Program-made: the position numbers and the translations under genes
Source: Flammeovirgaceae bacterium
GTDB lineage: Bacteria > Bacteroidota > Bacteroidia > Cytophagales > Cyclobacteriaceae
Direction of reading: 5' to 3'
Length of the DNA stretch: 10,776 nucleotides
Assembly: GCA_003229495.1 (NCBI GenBank)
Contig: QIEB01000396.1
Location: 1 to 10,776, forward strand
In this document: positions 6,571 through 10,776 of the stretch, one piece after another
How the letters are laid out: the number at the start of each line of letters is the position of its first letter
Numbering within the stretch: position 1 is the first letter of the stretch
Notes under the pieces: generated by a model
Told to the model about the DNA's origin: nothing
Seen by the model: only the letters and a program-made list of their open reading frames with translations
Databases searched by the model: none

Positions 6571-6726
6571 GATTACTACGATTGGTAACCGGTGTGGGGG
6601 AAAGTAACCCTAATAAGGTACAAAAAAAATATGAGAGATGTGGGTTACCACACTTTAGTCCAAACACAAAGAGTAAGCATTATATAGCAAAAACTGACCA
6701 AAATAGATATTTAACCCTATAATATT
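6571..6726. promoter_or_regulatory. Divergent promoter region between sigma factor and cyclase, with GGTNACC boxes
   Basis: Three related boxes are present: GGTAACC at 6584-6590, GTAACCC at 6604-6610 in the same orientation with 19 bp between matching bases, and GGTTACC (the reverse complement of GGTAACC) at 6643-6649. The third lies inside a 14-bp dyad, TGTGG-GTTA-CCACA, at 6639-6652. On the minus strand GGTAACC (6649-6643) is followed after 11 bp by TATTTTTTTT, which could serve as a -35/-10 pair for the sigma gene. ECF -35 elements commonly contain an AAC core, so these boxes could be recognised by the adjacent sigma factor; an operator for another regulator is equally possible. Confidence 0.45.
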
Positions 6727-8031
6727 ATGTCACAGCATCGGCATCTGGCAGCAATCATGTTTACCGACATTGTAGGTTACACTGCGCTAATGGGTATAGA
6801 TGAGGACAAGGCTATGGGTCTGGTTCACAGGAGCCATGAAATCCAAAAGCGGCTGGTGGGTGAATTTGAAGGTAATTGGTTGAAGGAAATGGGAGATGGT
6901 GTAATGTGCAGTTTCCCAAGTGCCTCCGATGCTATTTATTGTGCACTGGAAATACAAGAACAGCTCTCTCAACACCAAGACCTGAAGCTACGTATTGGCA
7001 TTCACCTGGGAGAGATCTTAGTGGTAGACGGCGATATATTTAGCGATGGGGTTAACATTGCCTCCAGACTACAGACCATTGCAGAACCGGGTGGTATCTA
7101 CATTTCTGATTCTGTACAAAAAGCTATCCGGGGCCAATCCGATATTCAGACCGTCTATCTGGGTGAAATGCAATTGAAGAATGTTGACTACGGCGTAAAA
7201 ACCTATGCGCTACGTGGTGAAGGGCTGGCCCCAGTAATGAATGGATCAGCAAAAGGGCTATCGGGAAGGGTTTGGGCTGAAATTAAAAGAAGGAACCTGC
7301 ATGGTGCCGGGTTGGTATACATATCGCTTGCTGGTATTTTGCTGAGCCTGATCCCATGGATTCCATTATTAAAACACATTCAGTACTTTCTCACCAGCAG
7401 TTTGCTGTTTGGTTTTATTGTTTCCATGGTTCTGGCTTGGTTTTTTGAAAAAAGCCCGAATGGGTTTATAAGGATCTCTTCACCTAAATCATGGGAAAAC
7501 CCCTATTCCAACATGCAGAAAAAACCGTTTACCAACAATGCCATAGTACTTACATTAATGATCATATTGCTTGGAATCAATGCATTTACTATCGTTGATA
7601 ATGAAAACATGGCGCCAGAGGGGAAAGATTCGATTCAAAGATCCATTGCGGTATTGCCTTTTTACAACATGAGCGGAGATCCGGAACAAATGTATTTTGT
7701 TGATGGTATTCAGGAGGATATTTTAACACAGCTTTCAAAAAACCCGAAATTAGACGTCAAATCCAGGACTTCTACCTTACAATACCGAAACATGGAACAC
7801 AAGAACATGGGAGAAATCGGTATGGAACTAGGGGTGGCCCACATTTTAGAAGGAAGCATTCGACGTGTAGGAAATAAAGTGCGTGTTACCGCACAGTTAA
7901 TTGACATCCAATCCGATAGCCATATCTGGTCCGAAGCGTATGACCGGGAGCTTACTGACATCTTGACCGTCCAACGAGAACTTGCTTCTTCAATAGCAAC
8001 TGTACTGGAGGCCAGGCTTGCTAATATTTAG
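6727..8031 (+). CDS. Membrane class III adenylate cyclase with TolB-like domain
   Basis: This 434-residue protein should make cAMP from ATP. Residues 1-165 form a class III cyclase homology domain: metal-binding D14 (FTDIVGYT) and D57 (LKEMGDG), adenine-selecting K53, D103, and transition-state residues N110 and R114 (GVNIASRLQ), so the active-site set appears complete and favours ATP over GTP. Three membrane helices follow (about 195-215, 221-243 and 275-292). Residues about 305-432 match the TolB N-terminal-like or FlgO-like domain usually seen in such cyclases: SIAVLPFYNMSGDPEQMYFV, LEGSIRRVGNKVRVTAQLID, HIWSEAYDREL. With three helices the cyclase is cytoplasmic and the TolB-like part probably periplasmic. 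Proteins of this design commonly continue into TPRs; this one stops at residue 434. The start is the ATG at 6727; an AT-rich leader precedes it. Its stop codon overlaps the stop of the convergent enolase-superfamily gene. Confidence 0.9.
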   Translation: MSQHRHLAAIMFTDIVGYTALMGIDEDKAMGLVHRSHEIQKRLVGEFEGNWLKEMGDGVMCSFPSASDAIYCALEIQEQLSQHQDLKLRIGIHLGEILVVDGDIFSDGVNIASRLQTIAEPGGIYISDSVQKAIRGQSDIQTVYLGEMQLKNVDYGVKTYALRGEGLAPVMNGSAKGLSGRVWAEIKRRNLHGAGLVYISLAGILLSLIPWIPLLKHIQYFLTSSLLFGFIVSMVLAWFFEKSPNGFIRISSPKSWENPYSNMQKKPFTNNAIVLTLMIILLGINAFTIVDNENMAPEGKDSIQRSIAVLPFYNMSGDPEQMYFVDGIQEDILTQLSKNPKLDVKSRTSTLQYRNMEHKNMGEIGMELGVAHILEGSIRRVGNKVRVTAQLIDIQSDSHIWSEAYDRELTDILTVQRELASSIATVLEARLANI

Positions 8032-9422
8032 CTCCAAAGTCGATCCCAGGCACGTATTTCATCCCACTCAGGTGTAGGGGCAAACAGCTTTTCACCTTCA
8101 ACCAAAAACTCCTTTACCACATCTTCATTTAATTCCACTCCAATACCAGGTTTCTCCGGAACACTAACATAACCGTCCTTAACCATAGGTTTTTCAATGC
8201 CTGTAACCAGGTCTTCAAATTTTGGACTGTCCACCGCATGGTGCTCTAACCACATAAAATTTTCAGTTGCCGCCGCACTGTGCACCGCTCCCATGAATGA
8301 GACAGGGCCTGCCGCATGGTGTTGCATGAAACCAACACCATGTAAAGAAGCATAATCCCCAATACGTTTAGTTTCTAAAATGCCCCCAGCAGTGTTCGGG
8401 TCCGGATGGACAATATCCACTGCCCTTTTATCAATCAGCTCCTTAAATCCACCTTCCAGGGTATAGATGTCCTCTCCGGTTTGGGTGGGGGTGGTGGTAG
8501 ACAATGAGATTTCCTTCCATTGATCAGTGTACTGCCAGGGAATAATGTCCTCAATATAGGCCAGGTTATATTTTTCAACTGCCCGTGCAATCTTAATGGC
8601 CTCATTCACCCCAAAATGGCCCCAATGGTCGGTACCCATGGGTATCTCGTAACCAACCTGATTGCGCATTACCTCCAAAAATTCACATAATTTATCAATC
8701 CCTTTTTGGGTAATCTGGACCCTGGTAAATGGGTGTTTTGTTAAACCATATTTTCTGTATTCGTGTTCATAAGGTTTGTACTTCCCATTGGGAGCATTGA
8801 TCACCGTCCCTGGAATGTCTCTTAGCAGGTTTGTGCCAATGTCCATCTTCAATGCTGTGTAGCCCTTATCTATACGTTCTTGCATGCGTTTGGCATATTC
8901 GTGTGGATCTCTAGAAGTTGTAGTGTCGCAGTATAACCTTACTTTGTCCCTGTACTTTCCACCAAGCAGCTGATACACCGGCACTCCATATGCCTTACCT
9001 ACAATATCCCAAAGGGCCATTTCCACTGCCGATACTCCTCCACCCTGTCTGCCGTGGTGTCCAAACTGACTGATGATCTTAAACAACCTTTCCACATTAC
9101 AGGGATTTTCTCCCAGCAACCTGCTTTTCAGGAACAAAGCATATTCTTTAGCCGCCCCGTCCCGCACGTCCCCGTGACCGACAATGCCCTGATTGGTATA
9201 AATCCGGACAATTGGTGTCCTGAAAACCACTTCGCTTATTTCAGCAATTCTCATGTCCGTAATTTTCAGATCCGACGGACTTGAATTGCGATTTACCTTT
9301 TGGGTGGTATACTCCAGTTGTTCCTCAATAGGTGCAAATGCCATACCTGCCAGGCTCAGGCCGCCTAAACCCAGTGTATTTAAAAACCCTCTTCTGGAAT
9401 TTTGATTTTGGTGCTCTTTCAT
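8028..9422 (-). CDS. Tat-exported enolase-superfamily enzyme (mandelate racemase/muconate lactonizing type), probable sugar-acid dehydratase
   Basis: This 464-residue protein begins with a twin-arginine signal, SRRGFL at residues 9-14, a hydrophobic stretch, and AFA-P near 30, so it is folded in the cytoplasm and exported. The enolase-superfamily plan follows: capping domain to about residue 160, then a barrel with KMD (K192, D194), metal ligands D265 (GTDHWGH), E291 (AYIEDIIPW) and E317 (QTGEDIY), D341 (HPDPNTAGGI) and H368/H369 (MQHHAAGPV). The family abstracts a proton alpha to a carboxylate with Mg2+; the galactonate dehydratase-like branch removes water from sugar acids. Substrate is not readable. 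A divergent sulfatase 106 bp away suggests both act on a sulfated, uronic-acid or similar acidic glycan. Family length is usually 360-410; the excess is the signal and an insertion near residues 196-225. The 3' end overlaps the cyclase stop by 3 bp (8029-8030 shared stop bases plus 8028-8031 span). Confidence 0.88.
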   Translation of the reverse strand: MKEHQNQNSRRGFLNTLGLGGLSLAGMAFAPIEEQLEYTTQKVNRNSSPSDLKITDMRIAEISEVVFRTPIVRIYTNQGIVGHGDVRDGAAKEYALFLKSRLLGENPCNVERLFKIISQFGHHGRQGGGVSAVEMALWDIVGKAYGVPVYQLLGGKYRDKVRLYCDTTTSRDPHEYAKRMQERIDKGYTALKMDIGTNLLRDIPGTVINAPNGKYKPYEHEYRKYGLTKHPFTRVQITQKGIDKLCEFLEVMRNQVGYEIPMGTDHWGHFGVNEAIKIARAVEKYNLAYIEDIIPWQYTDQWKEISLSTTTPTQTGEDIYTLEGGFKELIDKRAVDIVHPDPNTAGGILETKRIGDYASLHGVGFMQHHAAGPVSFMGAVHSAAATENFMWLEHHAVDSPKFEDLVTGIEKPMVKDGYVSVPEKPGIGVELNEDVVKEFLVEGEKLFAPTPEWDEIRAWDRLWS

Positions 9423-9477
9423 AATAATTTCTATTTAGCAGCTTGGCTGAGTTAATATTGCCATTGAATTTTGAAAT

Positions 9478-9485
9478 GAAATATA
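9478..9485 (-). promoter_or_regulatory. Possible Bacteroidota -7 element for the enolase-superfamily gene
   Basis: On the minus strand these bases read TATATTTC, close to the TAnnTTTG box, about 55 bp before the ATG. A TTG (9510-9508) stands 22 bp upstream, slightly further than the usual 19-21 bp for a -33 element. A weak candidate, in AT-rich DNA. Confidence 0.22.
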
Positions 9486-9528
9486 AGAAGATATATTTAA
9501 CTTGACCCAATATTATAATCTGTTAACA

Positions 9529-10776
9529 ATGTCTTTCTCAAATATTATGAACAATTACCACATATCATTCCTCTCCATGCTGGTTCTGGTACTTACTAGC
9601 TGCGGTGCTGAAAAATCAGCAATCGATGAGCACCCAATCTCTTCACAGCGACCTAATTTTATTTATATAATGACTGATGATCACACTCGTCAGGCCATCA
9701 GTGCCTATGGCAGTGTGATCAATAAAACTCCAAACATCGATCGAATCGCCCGGGAAGGAATGCGTTTCGACAACTGCTTCGTTACCAATTCCATATGTGC
9801 ACCCAGCAGGGCCACCATTTTGACGGGAAAATACAGCCATTTGAATGGAGTCACTGATAACATCAAGGATTTTGATGGATCTCAGCAGACCTATCCAAAG
9901 ATTCTACAAGCTGGAGGATATGAAACCGCCATGATCGGCAAATGGCACTTAAAATCAGCTCCCACTGGTTTCGATTACTGGGAAGTTTTACCTGGTCAGG
10001 GTCAATACTATAATCCTGAGTTCATAAAGAATGGTGACACCGTACAATACACCGGATATGTAACTGACATCATCACAGACAAGGCCATCGACTGGCTTGA
10101 CCGCAGGAACACCGACAAACCCTTCCTGCTGGTCTACCAGCACAAAGCCCCTCATCGGAAATGGCTGCCAGGTCCGGACCACCTGAATTTATATGATGAT
10201 CAGGAAATCCCTATGCCGGAAACCTTTTTTGATGATTATAAAGGGCGTGGCACCGCGGCCAAAGACCAGGAGCTTCATATCATGAATGATATGCAACTGG
10301 ATTGGGATAATAAAAATTTCACTTTTGAGGAGTTGGAAGTAATGAAAGAGGGATATGCCAAACGCATGTACACCAGGATGAATGAGGATCAACGAAAAGC
10401 CTGGGCCGATGCCTACTACCCCGAAATAGAGGCATTTCGTGCTGCGAACTTACAGGGGGATGATCTTGCGAAGTGGAAATATCAACGTTACATAAAAGAT
10501 TACCTGCGCTGTGTGGCCTCTGTTGATGATAATCTGGGACGTCTGCTTGACTACTTGGAAGAAACAGGTTTGTCTGAAAATACCGTGCTGGTTTACACAT
10601 CGGACCAGGGATTTTATTTGGGTGAGCACGGATGGTTTGACAAACGTTTTATGTATGAAGAATCTTTCTCAACTCCGCTTATTGTCAAATGGCCGGGGGT
10701 AGTTACTCCGGGATCAGTAAACACCGATCTGGTGTCAAATCTGGATTTTGCCGAGACATTTTTAGATATTGCCGGC
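9529..10776 (+). CDS. S1-type (formylglycine) sulfatase lipoprotein, 3' end outside window
   Basis: An open frame from ATG 9529 runs for 416 codons to the right edge without a stop. Residues 1-24 are a lipoprotein signal (MLVLVLTS before C25), so the mature enzyme would be lipid-anchored; an internal ATG at 9547 would give a shorter, equally good signal. The sulfatase fold is clear: FIYIMTDDHT (D50, D51, metal ligands), the modification site C90-A-P-S-R94 followed by ATILTGKYSHLNGV, GYETAMIGKWHL, HKAPHRKW, and the late metal site TSDQGFYLGEHGWFDKR. C90 would be converted to formylglycine by a sulfatase-maturing enzyme not in this window. It should hydrolyse sulfate esters on a carbohydrate at the envelope. 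The GEHGWFDKR-MYEES stretch is like glycosaminoglycan or N-acetylglucosamine-6-sulfatase relatives, but the substrate cannot be assigned. About 60-130 residues are probably missing. It is divergent from the enolase-superfamily gene. Confidence 0.93.
   Translation, partial: MSFSNIMNNYHISFLSMLVLVLTSCGAEKSAIDEHPISSQRPNFIYIMTDDHTRQAISAYGSVINKTPNIDRIAREGMRFDNCFVTNSICAPSRATILTGKYSHLNGVTDNIKDFDGSQQTYPKILQAGGYETAMIGKWHLKSAPTGFDYWEVLPGQGQYYNPEFIKNGDTVQYTGYVTDIITDKAIDWLDRRNTDKPFLLVYQHKAPHRKWLPGPDHLNLYDDQEIPMPETFFDDYKGRGTAAKDQELHIMNDMQLDWDNKNFTFEELEVMKEGYAKRMYTRMNEDQRKAWADAYYPEIEAFRAANLQGDDLAKWKYQRYIKDYLRCVASVDDNLGRLLDYLEETGLSENTVLVYTSDQGFYLGEHGWFDKRFMYEESFSTPLIVKWPGVVTPGSVNTDLVSNLDFAETFLDIAG

Noticed and set aside
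9502..9519. TTGACC and TATAAT as a sigma-70 style promoter for the sulfatase
   Set aside because: The two boxes are only 6 bp apart and TATAAT ends 9 bp before the ATG, so the spacing cannot work; Bacteroidota also use different promoter boxes.
10319..10600. A 93-codon minus-strand frame inside the sulfatase, and similar frames at 9643-9840 and 9988-10182
   Set aside because: The plus-strand frame encodes conserved sulfatase motifs through all of this DNA, and the minus-strand products have no recognisable pattern.

Overview
The window looks like chromosomal DNA of a Bacteroidota bacterium, probably a marine or polysaccharide-degrading member. I infer this from the moderate A+T content, AT-rich leaders without Shine-Dalgarno sequences, an ECF sigma factor followed by a membrane anti-sigma-like protein, a class III cyclase joined to a TolB-like domain, and a lipoprotein sulfatase next to a Tat-exported enolase-superfamily enzyme. 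No rRNA, tRNA, CRISPR array or insertion sequence is visible.

Layout. Bases 2-85 are the end of a probable outer-membrane beta-barrel gene. A perfect 24-bp palindrome and about 120 bp of low-complexity intergenic DNA follow. An AI-2E/PerM-type permease (238-1305, minus) is divergent from a large exported TPR-CHAT protease-like protein (1413-4448, plus). That gene converges on a four-gene minus-strand cluster: ECF sigma factor (6570-6007), single-span anti-sigma-like protein with a periplasmic TPR-like domain (6067-5234), and two small paralogous proteins (5194-4835 and 4791-4465). The two small proteins share an identical 20-residue N-terminus. Divergent from the sigma gene is a class III adenylate cyclase with a TolB-like domain (6727-8031). 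Its 3' end overlaps by 3 bp the 3' end of a Tat-exported enolase-superfamily enzyme (9422-8028, minus). A sulfatase lipoprotein starts at 9529 and runs off the right edge.

How the genes may work together. Bases 1413-8031 look like a signalling region. It holds a membrane-anchored periplasmic CHAT (caspase-like) protein with many TPRs, a sigma factor held by a membrane anti-sigma with periplasmic TPRs, two small proteins that may be divergent cold-shock/OB-fold proteins, and a membrane cyclase. A reasonable but unproven reading is envelope signalling in which protein contact or proteolysis in the periplasm releases the sigma factor. The sigma/cyclase intergenic region carries repeated GGTNACC-type boxes that could be the operator or ECF promoter elements. 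Bases 8028-10776 look like part of a separate locus for breakdown of a sulfated, acidic polysaccharide. The most novel element is the pair of small proteins: their first 20 codons differ only by synonymous changes while the remainder has diverged.
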